DNA of 64,000 nucleotides from positions 8,430,001 through 8,494,000 of the forward strand of contig NZ_FNSZ01000001.1 in the NCBI RefSeq assembly GCF_900105245.1, given 5' to 3'. Positions 42,339-51,188 of this stretch are shown one piece after another. The notes under the pieces were generated by a model. It was not told the DNA's origin and searched no databases. It worked only from the letters and a program-made list of their open reading frames with translations. Position 1 is the first letter of the stretch; each line of letters starts with the position of its first letter. The position numbers were made by a program, and so were the translations under genes. The DNA is from Streptomyces sp. 1222.5. Lineage in GTDB: Bacteria; Actinomycetota; Actinomycetes; Streptomycetales; Streptomycetaceae.

Positions 42339-42367
42339 CGTCGGTTGACGGTTCCCGTCAACCGACG
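42339..42367. promoter_or_regulatory. Perfect 13-bp palindrome, operator of the ArsR/MFS pair
   Basis: CGTCGGTTGACGG-TTC-CCGTCAACCGACG is a perfect inverted repeat 36 bases from each gene start (42303 minus, 42403 plus). TTGACG inside it can serve as -35 on both strands, so a bound dimer would block both promoters. Confidence 0.75.
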
Positions 42368-42402
42368 TGCCCGCCGGTGCGGTGGTCCGCACCGTCTGAC
42401 CC

Positions 42403-43590
42403 ATGACCACCACCAAGATCCGGCCCCGCGCGCTCGTCCGCGCCTCCGGAGGCCCCCGCTACGCCCTCGCCCTGGCCGTGGACGCGCTCGGCACCGGTCT
42501 GCTGCGACCGTTCCTGCTCCTGTACGGCGTGACGGTGCTGAAGCTGTCCGCGCCGGTCACCGGCACCGCCATGACGGCCGGTGTCGTCGCGGGCCTGGTG
42601 TGTGTGCCCGCGGTGGGCCGATGGCTGGACCGGGGCGCACGCAGTACGGTCGTGGCGGCGTCGATGCTGGTGCGGGTGCTCGGCGTGATGCTGCTGCTGG
42701 CCACCCCGGCAGGGCACGTCGGGCCGTTCGCCGCGGCGGCGCTCTTCCTCGGCATCGGCAACCAGTCCTGGCCGGCCGCCCACGCGGCACTCGTGGCCAC
42801 GGTCGCCCACGGCCGGGAGCGCGACACCGCGCTCGCGGCGGCCCGCGCCCTGCGCAACGCCGGGCTGGGTGTCGGCGCCCTCATCGCCACCGTGACCCTG
42901 GCGGGCGGTACCACGGCCCTGCGGGCGCTGGCGGCCGTCACCGGGCTCGCCTATCTCGCCGCCGCGAGCCTGGCCTGGTCGGTCCACCTGCGCGCGCGTC
43001 CGGCCGCCACCTTGGGCGGGGAGGCCGGTACTGGTCCCACGCCCCGGATGCGGGCGCTGCTCGCCGCCAACGTGATCTACGTTTTCTGCCTCAACGTCCC
43101 CGAGATCGCCCTCCCGCTCGTCCTGGTGACACAACTGCACGCGTCCCCGGTGTGGTCGGCGGCGATATTCGTGGCCAACACGGTGCTGGTGGTCACCCTG
43201 CAGGTGCCGGTCACCGTGCTGATGTCCCGGTTCCGCCGGCGGACGGCGCTCGCTCTCGCCGGCGTGCTCCTGACTGCCTCCTACCTCGGCTTCCTCGCCG
43301 CCACCTCACTCGGCCACGGCTGGGGTGCCCCGGCCGTGGCCGCGGTGTCCGTGGTCTGCACCGTCGGCGAGATCGTCTACGCCGGCAGCGCCACCGCCCT
43401 CGTCACCCACCTCGCCCCCGCCCATGCCCTGGGGCGCGTCCTCGCCCGCTTCGAACTCTCCACGGGCTTCGGCCTCGCCGTCTCCCCGGCGGCCATCACC
43501 GCCCTCGCGCCCCACGGCCCGGCCACCCTCTGGGGCAGCCTCGCCGCCACGACACTCCTGTCCGCCTCCGCCGTCGCCGCCGAGTCGTGA
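42403..43590 (+). CDS. MFS transporter, probable drug/metabolite exporter
   Basis: A 395-residue protein from ATG 42403 with twelve hydrophobic spans. The N-terminal half has DALGTGLLRPFLLLYGVTVL and the loop VPAVGRWLDRGARSTVVAAS, the D-R-x-x-R type motif A of the family. The second half repeats the pattern with RFRRRTALALAGVLLTAS. It is typical in length of proton-driven exporters. The divergent ArsR regulator and shared operator suggest it is induced by its own substrate. Confidence 0.9.
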   Translation: MTTTKIRPRALVRASGGPRYALALAVDALGTGLLRPFLLLYGVTVLKLSAPVTGTAMTAGVVAGLVCVPAVGRWLDRGARSTVVAASMLVRVLGVMLLLATPAGHVGPFAAAALFLGIGNQSWPAAHAALVATVAHGRERDTALAAARALRNAGLGVGALIATVTLAGGTTALRALAAVTGLAYLAAASLAWSVHLRARPAATLGGEAGTGPTPRMRALLAANVIYVFCLNVPEIALPLVLVTQLHASPVWSAAIFVANTVLVVTLQVPVTVLMSRFRRRTALALAGVLLTASYLGFLAATSLGHGWGAPAVAAVSVVCTVGEIVYAGSATALVTHLAPAHALGRVLARFELSTGFGLAVSPAAITALAPHGPATLWGSLAATTLLSASAVAAES

Positions 43591-43621
43591 CGGACATGGT
43601 CCCCGAAGCGCGGCGTCGGTG

Positions 43622-45046
43622 TCAGCGGGCGAAGACGTCCGCGAACTTGCGGCCCTCGACCACCGGATACGCGAAGTCCGTCGCGTTGAAGGCGGTTGCG
43701 TACGACGTCGTCAGTCCCGAGGTCGTGCCGCGCAGCACCCACGCCGCCCCGTCGTCGTACCCTCCGGGAACCACGTCCTCGCCGAACGCTCCGATCGCCA
43801 GGTCCGCCCTGCCGTTGCCGTTGATGTCGCGCAGCCGCAGCGATGAGCCGAAGTGGTCGCCCGCTTCGGCGGCGCCCGGTACGCCCGGCGTGCCCTGGTG
43901 GAAGGACTGGGCCCCGCTCGTGGTCAGCCCGGCCGAAGAACCCTTGAGCAGGACGACGTCCCCGACGTTCCGGTGGCCGTCCACGTCCTCGTACGAAGCG
44001 CCGACCGCGATGTCCGCGTAGCCGTCGCCGGTCGCGTCGCCCACCGCGACCGCGGCGCCGAAGTCGTCGCCGCTCTCGTCGGTTCCCGGCACTCCGGGGC
44101 TGGCCTGGGTGTACGTCCTGCCCGTGGCGGGCAGTCCGGCCGCCCTGCCGTACCGCACGGTGAACGAACCGCCGTTGCCCACGTTCTCGTTACCGGTGAC
44201 CAGGTCGTCGTAGCCGTCGCGGTCGATGTCGCCCGCCGCGACGGCCCGGCCCCAGGCTGCCCCGCCCGCGGCGCCGCCCTCGGCGAGCACCGAGTAGGAG
44301 GAGCCGATGTCGCCGGGACCGCCGCGGAGGAGACCCACGTAGTTGCCGGTGAGGGCGCCGCTGCTGTCCACGCGCCGGCCGTGCACGACGAAGTCGCTGC
44401 CGGCGGTGCTGGAGAAGTGGCCGGCGACGACACCGTCCAGGCGTACGCCCTCGGGCAGGAAATCCACCTCCGGTGCCAGCGCGCCGTCCTGGGTGGGCTT
44501 CCCCTCGCCGTACCACCAGAAGGTGTCGGCACCGACGACGACCAGGTTCCCGGCACCGTCGCCGTCCAGGTCCGCGAAGGCGGCACCCGACCCGAACCCG
44601 TAGGCCTCGGCGGTCGGCGCGGTGAGCAGGGTGCCGCCGGACGTGAACGGTTTCGCGCCGCCCCAGACGATCGTCACCGATCCCCCCGGCTTGCCCGCGA
44701 CCTGCTCGTACGGTGCCCCGACGATCAGGTCGGCGTAGCCGTCGCCGTCGACGTCACCGCTGGTGACGTTCGCGCCGAACTGGTCCACGGACTCCGAAGT
44801 CCCCGGCACACCGGGAGTGTTCTGGGTGATGTTCACCGATCGCGCCGGGGTGACCCCGGACGCCGAGCCGAACAGAACGGTGACCGTGCCGCCGCTCGCC
44901 TTGGGCGTGCCGATGGCCAGATCGCGATACCCGTCACCGTTGAAGTCGTCCCACAGCCCGGAGGGCGCCGCCACGGCGGCCGGAGCGCCCAGCCCCGCCA
45001 CGGCAAGGGCAGCGGACACCGCGACGGCGTAGGTACGAATGCGCAA
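43622..45046 (-). CDS. Secreted FG-GAP repeat protein (integrin-alpha-like propeller)
   Basis: A 474-residue protein from ATG 45046 with a signal peptide (MRIRTYAVAVSAALAVAGLG, ending AVAA). The mature chain has about seven FG-GAP blades: FNGDGYRDLAIGTPKASGG, GDVDGDGYADLIVGAPYEQV, GDIDRDGYDDLVTGNENVGN and INGNGRADLAIGAFGEDV, each with a DxDxDGxxD calcium loop. Such propellers are secreted and calcium-bound; in Streptomyces they are often unlinked to any known enzyme. It is longer than the family member at 23692-24594. Confidence 0.92.
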   Translation of the reverse strand: MRIRTYAVAVSAALAVAGLGAPAAVAAPSGLWDDFNGDGYRDLAIGTPKASGGTVTVLFGSASGVTPARSVNITQNTPGVPGTSESVDQFGANVTSGDVDGDGYADLIVGAPYEQVAGKPGGSVTIVWGGAKPFTSGGTLLTAPTAEAYGFGSGAAFADLDGDGAGNLVVVGADTFWWYGEGKPTQDGALAPEVDFLPEGVRLDGVVAGHFSSTAGSDFVVHGRRVDSSGALTGNYVGLLRGGPGDIGSSYSVLAEGGAAGGAAWGRAVAAGDIDRDGYDDLVTGNENVGNGGSFTVRYGRAAGLPATGRTYTQASPGVPGTDESGDDFGAAVAVGDATGDGYADIAVGASYEDVDGHRNVGDVVLLKGSSAGLTTSGAQSFHQGTPGVPGAAEAGDHFGSSLRLRDINGNGRADLAIGAFGEDVVPGGYDDGAAWVLRGTTSGLTTSYATAFNATDFAYPVVEGRKFADVFAR

Positions 45047-45234
45047 GGTCGTGCTCCTGTCAGTGATCCCACGTCTCAGCGACGTACGACGTCCGCGGTG
45101 AACAAAGGGTTGTACGCGCAGGGTCCACGAATCTCAGGTGCGGTGCTCTTCGACGCCCGTTGCGCGGCCAACTGCCATTGCAACCGGTGCCGTTGTCCAT
45201 GAGTCTCATCTGGTGACGGCGAGTGGAGGCGCAG

Positions 45235-46008
45235 GTGGACGAGCGCGAGCCCATGCTGAACGGCGACCCGGATGAGCGCGCTTCTCTCTTCGGGTGGAAG
45301 GCGTCGGCGGTCGCCCTCGCCATCGTGGTGTGGACGGCCTTCAGACCCCCCCTGCCGTTGTGGCTCTATGTTCTTTGCTGGGCCGCCGCGCTGGCCGCGG
45401 CGGAGGGTGTCGCCAGGCTGCTGCGTCACCGAGGCTCGGCCCGTCGCCGGGGTGGCCCGGTCCCCGCCCCGAACCACCTCGCAGCGCACCTGCCGCGGCT
45501 GGGCCCGGACTCGTGGCTCCTGGACCCCCGTTGGACCAGGGCCCGAACGGCCGCCGCGGGATTCCTGGTGTTCGCCACCCTCGCTGGCATCATGGGATGG
45601 AACGCCGCGCAGGAGTACCGGATGCTGGCGACTCTCCGCGACCAGGGCCGTCGGACCGAAGCCACCGTGGTCGAGATCACCGGTCGCACGGAGGAAGGCC
45701 GGCCGGCCGCCGTGACCGTCCGCTTCGTCACACCGTCCGGCCCCGTCCAGGCGGATGTGGATGTCACGGACAGCTCGGCGAGCGAGGCGAAGCCGGGAGC
45801 GCGGATACCCGTCGCGTACGACCCGGCAACCCCCACCCAGGTCGTCCAGGTCGACTACCTCGACGGGCGCGACGCCGAGGGCATTCGCGAGGGCTCGATC
45901 GTGATCGGGCTGCTCGCCGCGGGCTTCCTGGCCGGAGCCACTTGGGAGGCCGTACGGGCCAGGCGGCGAACGGACGCCGACACGGCACCGCATGACCACC
46001 GATCCTGA
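45235..46008 (+). CDS. DUF3592-type membrane protein
   Basis: A 257-residue protein; GTG 45235 chosen because GGAGG is five bases upstream. Two spans near the start (ASAVALAIVVWTAF, LWLYVLCWAAALAAA), one at about 115-133 and one at about 225-240 surround an extracytoplasmic domain with TEATVVEITGRTEEGRPAAV, VTVRFVTPSGPVQADVD and IPVAYDPATPTQVVQVDYLD, the DUF3592 pattern. Role unknown. It is divergent from the FG-GAP gene. Confidence 0.75.
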   Translation: MDEREPMLNGDPDERASLFGWKASAVALAIVVWTAFRPPLPLWLYVLCWAAALAAAEGVARLLRHRGSARRRGGPVPAPNHLAAHLPRLGPDSWLLDPRWTRARTAAAGFLVFATLAGIMGWNAAQEYRMLATLRDQGRRTEATVVEITGRTEEGRPAAVTVRFVTPSGPVQADVDVTDSSASEAKPGARIPVAYDPATPTQVVQVDYLDGRDAEGIREGSIVIGLLAAGFLAGATWEAVRARRRTDADTAPHDHRS

Positions 46009-46128
46009 ACCACGGCCCCTTGAGGGTTCGGCGGCCCGGCCGCCCGAGCCGCCCGCACGCGCCGCGGGAACCGTCCATCCCCTGTGGCCGTCTTGTGCGC
46101 TGACTGTGCACGAAGCAGGGGGGACGCT

Positions 46129-47253
46129 GTGACGCGGAACATGACGAAGGTCGGTCTCATGGCGGTGGCCATGGCGACGGTGTTGGGGGCCTCGGCCTGT
46201 GGCGGGGAAGGCGGCACGGCGGATCGGGGGAGCGGCGGGAAGTCCGCCGCGCACGGGAAGGCGGACGGCCGGACGCGATCCGGGAACGGCGCGCCGTCCG
46301 GTTCGTCGTCGAAGTCCGCCGGAGCCGTGGTGAAGATGTCCGGGCTCGCGCGGACCGCGGCCTCGCCCGTCACCCGCAAGGTGCCGTGGAACCTGGACAT
46401 CCTGGACCAGCGGGCGCGGCCGCTGAACGGGAAGTTCACCACCACCGCCACGGGCAAGGGCGTGCACGTCTACGTGATCGACACCGGGATGGACATCGGC
46501 CACAAGGAGTTCGGCGGACGTGCCCACCTCGGCGCCGACTTCGTGGGGCCCAAGGACTCCGGTGACTGCTTCAGCGAGGCGGGGACCGGCCACGGCACGT
46601 TCGTCGCGGGGATCATCGGCGGAGCGAAGTACGGAGTCGCGCCCAGAGCCGACCTCGTACGGGTCCAGGGAATCATGTGCGAGAGCGACGGCGGCGGCTC
46701 CCCGGCGGAGGCCGAGGCGGCCCTGGTGAAGTCGGTCAAGTGGGTCACCGCGCACGCGCAGAAGCCCGCGGTGGTGAACATGTCGCTCAACCTCGACCAC
46801 CGGTCGGCGGCACTCGAGTCCGCCGTGAAGAAGATGGTCGACGCCGGACTCCCCACAGTGGTGTCGGCCGGCAACTTCCACGACGACGCCTGCAAGCACT
46901 CTCCGGCCGGGGTCCCCGGCACGATCGTCGTGGCGGCCTCCACCTCGAACGACCGCCCATGGAGCGACGGCGGCTCCTACGGATCGGGCTACGGACGCTG
47001 CGTGGACCTGTACGCCCCCGGCCAGAAGGTGACCGCCGCGCTCGCCGGCGGCGGTACGACCACGGAGGACGGCGGCGCCACGTCCTGGGCCGCTCCGCAC
47101 GCGACCGGTGTGATCGCGCTGTACCTGTCGGCACACCCCCACGCCACGGCCAAGGAGGTCCACGTCTGGCTCGACCACACGGCCACCCGGGGGGTCCTGC
47201 GCGGAGTGCGCTCCGACACTCCCAACCGGCTGCTGAACACGGGCGGCCTCTGA
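46129..47253 (+). CDS. Subtilisin-like serine protease, lipoprotein
   Basis: A 374-residue protein from GTG 46129 (ATG 46141 is an alternative). A lipoprotein signal ends in the lipobox LGASACGG, so it is likely anchored to the outer face of the membrane. The catalytic triad is GVHVYVIDTGMDIGHKEFGG (Asp), SEAGTGHGTFVAGIIGGA (His) and EDGGATSWAAPHATGVIALY (Ser). The last block differs from the usual GTSMAAPHVAG by Trp and Thr but keeps the Ser. VSAGNFHDDACKHSPAG carries the oxyanion Asn. A Ser/Gly-rich linker (residues 30-65) spaces it from the membrane. Confidence 0.9.
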   Translation: MTRNMTKVGLMAVAMATVLGASACGGEGGTADRGSGGKSAAHGKADGRTRSGNGAPSGSSSKSAGAVVKMSGLARTAASPVTRKVPWNLDILDQRARPLNGKFTTTATGKGVHVYVIDTGMDIGHKEFGGRAHLGADFVGPKDSGDCFSEAGTGHGTFVAGIIGGAKYGVAPRADLVRVQGIMCESDGGGSPAEAEAALVKSVKWVTAHAQKPAVVNMSLNLDHRSAALESAVKKMVDAGLPTVVSAGNFHDDACKHSPAGVPGTIVVAASTSNDRPWSDGGSYGSGYGRCVDLYAPGQKVTAALAGGGTTTEDGGATSWAAPHATGVIALYLSAHPHATAKEVHVWLDHTATRGVLRGVRSDTPNRLLNTGGL

Positions 47254-47571
47254 CCTTTCCCGCCCGCGCCGGCCGTACGGTCACCCGGGCAGGCGGCGGA
47301 GGAGCGCGCTCGCCCCGCCCCGCGGCCGTTCCCGTTCCCTCATGCCCGGCCCGCCCCTCCACCGTGACGGGGCGGGCCGTCGGCGTCTCCGGCCGACCGC
47401 GCAGACGGGTGCCTCCCTCGGCCGCATGCCCGAGGGCCGTACGCCCGCGTTCCGCCATTCGGCCGCGGTCGGCTCGCGCGCGTCGCCGGGCGGCGGTGCC
47501 GTGGACACAGACGCGTGCCGGCGCCCACCGCAGAGAGGCGTCCGACCGTCAGCCGTGCGGAAGGACAGGGC
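47254..47571. other. Intergenic stretch with terminator
   Basis: About 320 bases between protease and hydrolase genes, both on the plus strand. It holds the hairpin at 47348-47378 and no supportable gene. The promoter for the hydrolase should lie in its second half, but no clear element was seen. Confidence 0.4.
47348..47378 (+). terminator. Hairpin, probable terminator
   Basis: Perfect 10-bp stem GGCCCGCCCC / GGGGCGGGCC with an 11-base loop, 95 bases past the protease stop. Its stem is identical to that at 1304-1330. Confidence 0.55.
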
Positions 47572-49194
47572 ATGCACATATCCGGACCGGCAGCGGGCCG
47601 TCGCGTGTGTGCCGCGGTCATCGCCTCCTTGGTGACCTGCTCGACCGCTCTGACCGGACGGATACCCGCCGCCGCGGGAGGCGCCCCCACACCCACGGTG
47701 CCCGAACTGGACTGGAGACCCTGCGTCCAGGGCAGCCCGTTCGACTGCGCGACCGCGACCGTGCCGCTGGACTACGACAAGCCGGGCGGCCGTGCCATAG
47801 AACTCGCCGTCGTCAGACGGAAGGCGACCGACCCCGGCCGACGCGTCGGCACCCTGCTGTTCAACCCCGGCGGGCCCGGCGGACCGGGAACGGTCCAGAT
47901 GCCACAGAACTACGAGGCCTTCCCGCGCGAGGTACGCGAGCGGTTCGACATCGTCAGCTGGGACCCCCGCGGGATCGGCAGCAGCACCGCGGTCAACTGC
48001 TTCGCGACCTCGACGGAGGCCGCCGCGTGGAACGCGAGCAAACCGGCCGGCATCCCGGTGGGCGCACGGCAGCGGGCCGCCGTGATCGCCGCGTACCAGG
48101 ACCTCGCCCGACGCTGCCAGCGGCGCGATCCCGAACTGCTGCGCCACGTGTCGACCACCGACACCGCTCGCGACCTCGACGAGCTGCGCAAGGCGGTGGG
48201 CGATGCACGACTCACCTACCTGGGGACCTCCTACGGCACGATCCTGGGCAGCACCTACGCCAACCTGTTCCCCGGCAGGGTCCGCGCCATGGTCCTCGAC
48301 AGCGACATCGATCCGCAGGCCTGGACGAACCACGCCTCCGACACGGACCCACGGCTCACCACGTTCCTGCGCATGGGCTCGGACCGCGCCGCGGCGGCCG
48401 TCCTGGACCGGTTCCTCACCTTGTGCGGATCCACCGACACCGCGGGCTGCGCCTTCTCCGCCGGCAGCCCGAAAGCCACCCGCGACAGGTACGACCAGCT
48501 GATGCGGCGGCTGCGCGCACATCCCGTGGGTGAGTGGACCTACGGCCGTACCGTCGCCGACGTGGTGAGCAGCCTCTACTTCGTCCACCCGGGCTGGACG
48601 GACCTCGCCGGCCGGCTGCGGGACCTGTGGCAGGCCCGCGCCCCCAAGCCGTCGCCGCTCCCGCCCCCGCCACCGGTTCCGCAACCGAATCCGTACGTCG
48701 GCGAGGAACAGGCGAGCGCCGTGCTCTGCGGCGACAGCCCCAATCCGCGTGACCCCGCCGCCTACCCCGCGATGGAAGAGGCCGCCGCCGGCCGTGCGGG
48801 CGACGCCGGACGCTTCTGGACCTGGGCGACCGCGGCCTGCATCACCTGGCCGGCCGTCGCCGCCGACCGCTACCGCGGCCCGTGGAACAGGCCGACGGCA
48901 CACCCCGTCCTGCTGGTCGGCACCAGGTACGACCCCGCCACCCCCTACGCGAACGCGCAGACGCTCGCCGGGGAACTGGCCGACGCCCGCCTGCTCACCA
49001 ACGAGGGGTACGGCCACACCGCCCTCACCAACCCCAGCAGCTGTGTGAAGACGTACGAGAGCCGGTACCTGATCGACGGCACACTCCCGCCGCCCGGAAC
49101 GACCTGCCGGCAGGACGAGCCCCCCTTCCCGGCACCCAAGCCGGTCGGCGGCATGGCCACCGGAGGCGGCGGCTTGGCGGCCGCCACCCCCTGA
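47572..49194 (+). CDS. Secreted alpha/beta hydrolase, tripeptidyl-aminopeptidase-like
   Basis: A 540-residue protein from ATG 47572 with a signal peptide (residues 1-35). It resembles Streptomyces Tap/SlpD/SlpE proteins, which release tripeptides or cleave N-terminal peptides. VGTLLFNPGGPGGPGTVQMP is the oxyanion region, FDIVSWDPRGIGSS follows, LTYLGTSYGTILGSTYANLF is the nucleophile elbow (GTSYG), GTRYDPATPYANAQTLAGEL has the Asp, and NEGYGHTALTNPSSCV the His. Six or more Cys suggest disulfides. A Pro-rich loop (near residue 365) splits lid and core. Substrate inferred from family. Confidence 0.9.
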   Translation: MHISGPAAGRRVCAAVIASLVTCSTALTGRIPAAAGGAPTPTVPELDWRPCVQGSPFDCATATVPLDYDKPGGRAIELAVVRRKATDPGRRVGTLLFNPGGPGGPGTVQMPQNYEAFPREVRERFDIVSWDPRGIGSSTAVNCFATSTEAAAWNASKPAGIPVGARQRAAVIAAYQDLARRCQRRDPELLRHVSTTDTARDLDELRKAVGDARLTYLGTSYGTILGSTYANLFPGRVRAMVLDSDIDPQAWTNHASDTDPRLTTFLRMGSDRAAAAVLDRFLTLCGSTDTAGCAFSAGSPKATRDRYDQLMRRLRAHPVGEWTYGRTVADVVSSLYFVHPGWTDLAGRLRDLWQARAPKPSPLPPPPPVPQPNPYVGEEQASAVLCGDSPNPRDPAAYPAMEEAAAGRAGDAGRFWTWATAACITWPAVAADRYRGPWNRPTAHPVLLVGTRYDPATPYANAQTLAGELADARLLTNEGYGHTALTNPSSCVKTYESRYLIDGTLPPPGTTCRQDEPPFPAPKPVGGMATGGGGLAAATP

Positions 49195-49378
49195 GCCGGC
49201 CACGGCCGCCCGGTACGGCGGCCGGCCATCCTCCGCACAGCACTCCGCCGAGGGTGTCACCGGCACCACCCCCGATCCGGTGTCCAGGCCCAGGGACGTC
49301 GGACACGGCCGACGGCAGTCTGGACACGTCGGCGAGCGGACCGACGCGCATCCCACGCACGGACTCGGGGGAATTCCC

Positions 49379-50032
49379 GTGAACGAACGCTTCGTCAGGC
49401 GCCTGACCGGCATCGCCGGCATCGTGACCGCCGTCGCCCTCATCGTCGAAGTGCCGTTGTACTTCGTCTACTCGGGGCCGCCACCGGACGCCAACGTGCT
49501 GACCAGGCTGCTGATCGGCATCGTCGGGATCACCTCGCTGGCCGTCTTCGTCACCTCGTTCCGGGAACTCGTCGGACTCGCACGGCCCGACTACGAGTGG
49601 GCCGGCTCGATGGCGTTCGCCATCGGCCTGGTGTACACGGCGATCGCCCTGGTCTCGACCGGGTTGGAGGCCGGTGCGGTGATCGCCGCCGACCGTCCCA
49701 TCGATCCGACGATCACGGTCAGCGGCACCTACATCCTCTACGGCACGATCTCCCGGCTGTTGCTGGCACTGTTCCTGGCAGCACTGGGACATGTCGTCTG
49801 CCGCGCCGACTTGCTGCCGCGCTGGGTCGGCCGCTCCGCCTACCTCCTCGCGGGTGTCAACCTGGCTTTCGTACCGTCCCTGTTCTTCGGCAACACCCCG
49901 GCCCATTTCTACGCGGCCAACGGCTGGGGCACCACCGCTCTCACGGGGGCGCTCCTCAGCTACTGGCTGCTGGCCGCCGGCATCTCGACCTACCGCAGCT
50001 CCACCCGCCACCAGGTCCCGGCCGGTTCCTAG
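49379..50032 (+). CDS. DUF4386-like membrane protein
   Basis: A 217-residue protein from GTG 49379 with six hydrophobic spans: LTGIAGIVTAVALIVEVPLY, NVLTRLLIGIVGITSLAVF, AGSMAFAIGLVYTAIALVST, ISRLLLALFLAALGHVVC, SAYLLAGVNLAFVPSLFF and TALTGALLSYWLLAAGISTY. This spacing and the conserved Gly and Arg near the start fit DUF4386. Function unknown. It lies alone, convergent with the AhpD-like gene. Confidence 0.75.
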   Translation: MNERFVRRLTGIAGIVTAVALIVEVPLYFVYSGPPPDANVLTRLLIGIVGITSLAVFVTSFRELVGLARPDYEWAGSMAFAIGLVYTAIALVSTGLEAGAVIAADRPIDPTITVSGTYILYGTISRLLLALFLAALGHVVCRADLLPRWVGRSAYLLAGVNLAFVPSLFFGNTPAHFYAANGWGTTALTGALLSYWLLAAGISTYRSSTRHQVPAGS

Positions 50033-50187
50033 CCACCGATCGGGACCGCGGCCGGAAGCCGCCCCCGGCAGCCCAGGATCTGCCACGCGGACATCGCGCG
50101 GCAGATCCTGGGCTCGCTGACGACCCACTCCGAGGCCGGATGCCTGCCGACCCAGCGGCGCACGGGAGTGGGAACGTGACGACGGCC

Positions 50188-50733
50188 TCAGGGGGCCAGG
50201 CGGGCGGCGAGGCCGTGGTAGCCGTGGTCGTGGAGGCGGGCCGCCGAGACGGGGAAGTAGCTCTTGTCCGCCACGACTCCAAGACCTTCGACCATGCGGT
50301 TCATGAAGTTGAACAGCGCGCCGACCATCACCGCGTCGTGCAGAGCGCGTTCGTCCCAGCCGGCCGCGAAGACCGCTTCGGCGTCCGCCGGGGTGAGCAG
50401 GGCCGGGGTCCGGGTGAGGATGCCGAGATAGCGCAGCACGGGCTTGAGCTTCTCGTCGACCTCGGCGCCGTCCAGATCGGCGAGTGCGTCGGCCAGCAGC
50501 CCCTCGGGAACGCCGAAGGCCTCCGCGGTCGCGGTGTGAATGCCGTGGCAATACGTGCAGTCGTTGAGACCGGAGACGTACGCCGCCATCAATTCGCGTT
50601 CGGCGACGGTGAAGGGCGACTCCTCCCGGAGGACCGACTCGTGGAGCTCCAGGAGCGGCCGCGAGGTGCGCGGGTAGGCCTCGAAGACCTGTAGGAGCGC
50701 CGCGTCCGCGGGCAGGGACTTCAGGTAGGTCAT
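50188..50733 (-). CDS. AhpD-like / carboxymuconolactone decarboxylase-fold protein
   Basis: A 181-residue protein from ATG 50733, overlapping the preceding stop as ATGA. FTVAERELMAAYVSGLNDCT then YCHGIHTATAEAFGVPEGL gives the CxxC plus His pattern of AhpD-type peroxidase-linked proteins, in which the Cys pair reduces peroxides or carries electrons. DERALHDAVMVGALFNFMNR is the second half helix. It is the last gene of the 53066-50188 operon, so its redox chemistry probably serves the flavin oxidoreductase there. Confidence 0.88.
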   Translation of the reverse strand: MTYLKSLPADAALLQVFEAYPRTSRPLLELHESVLREESPFTVAERELMAAYVSGLNDCTYCHGIHTATAEAFGVPEGLLADALADLDGAEVDEKLKPVLRYLGILTRTPALLTPADAEAVFAAGWDERALHDAVMVGALFNFMNRMVEGLGVVADKSYFPVSAARLHDHGYHGLAARLAP

Positions 50734-51188
50734 CGTGCCGTCATCTCTCCATGGGCCGGGCGCTGGGCCAGCCGGTCGATCTCGTTCCTGCGCAGCCAAC
50801 ACGCCGCCAGATGGGCGGAGGTGGCGGGGCCCGGGTCGCCCAGATCGCAGTAGGCGAACATGCGCAGAGTGTCCTTCCACGCCTTGCGCAGGGCGGCGGG
50901 CGGCGACGCCGGTCCGACGGCGGCGGCCAACGCCGGACGGGCCTCGCGCCAGCGCTGCGCACCGGCCTCGACCAGGGCCTCGAAGGTCACGGTCGCCCGT
51001 ACGCCGTGCCGGATCCGGTCCACGGCCAGGAGCACCTGCGCCGGGTCGTCGGCGAGGGCCGCCAGGCCCAGGCCGGCGAGGAGGCGTTCGGCCTCCAGCC
51101 CCATGAGCAGCACACCGGTCTCGGTCATCCCGGGCTCGTCGACCGGCGTCAGGGAGAACCGGGTGTCGAATGCGTCGAGGTCAGACAC
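50730..51188 (-). CDS. Unknown protein of a flavoenzyme operon (152 residues)
   Basis: ATG at 51188; it overlaps both neighbours (8 bases upstream, 4 downstream). The sequence is a helical protein: MTETGVLLMGLEAERLLAGL, DPAQVLLAVDRIRHGVRATV, FEALVEAGAQRWREARPALA and FAYCDLGDPGPATSAHLAAC, ending LAQRPAHGEMTAR. Two Cys lie 17 apart. No membrane span, signal or known motif. The overlaps imply it is made with the oxidoreductase and the AhpD-like protein, perhaps as subunit or chaperone. I do not recognise the family. Confidence 0.75.
   Translation of the reverse strand: MSDLDAFDTRFSLTPVDEPGMTETGVLLMGLEAERLLAGLGLAALADDPAQVLLAVDRIRHGVRATVTFEALVEAGAQRWREARPALAAAVGPASPPAALRKAWKDTLRMFAYCDLGDPGPATSAHLAACWLRRNEIDRLAQRPAHGEMTAR

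Noticed and set aside
47281..49443. 720-codon minus-strand frame
   Set aside because: Antisense to a well-supported secreted hydrolase with full catalytic motifs; composition is Gly/Ala/Arg-rich with no domain.
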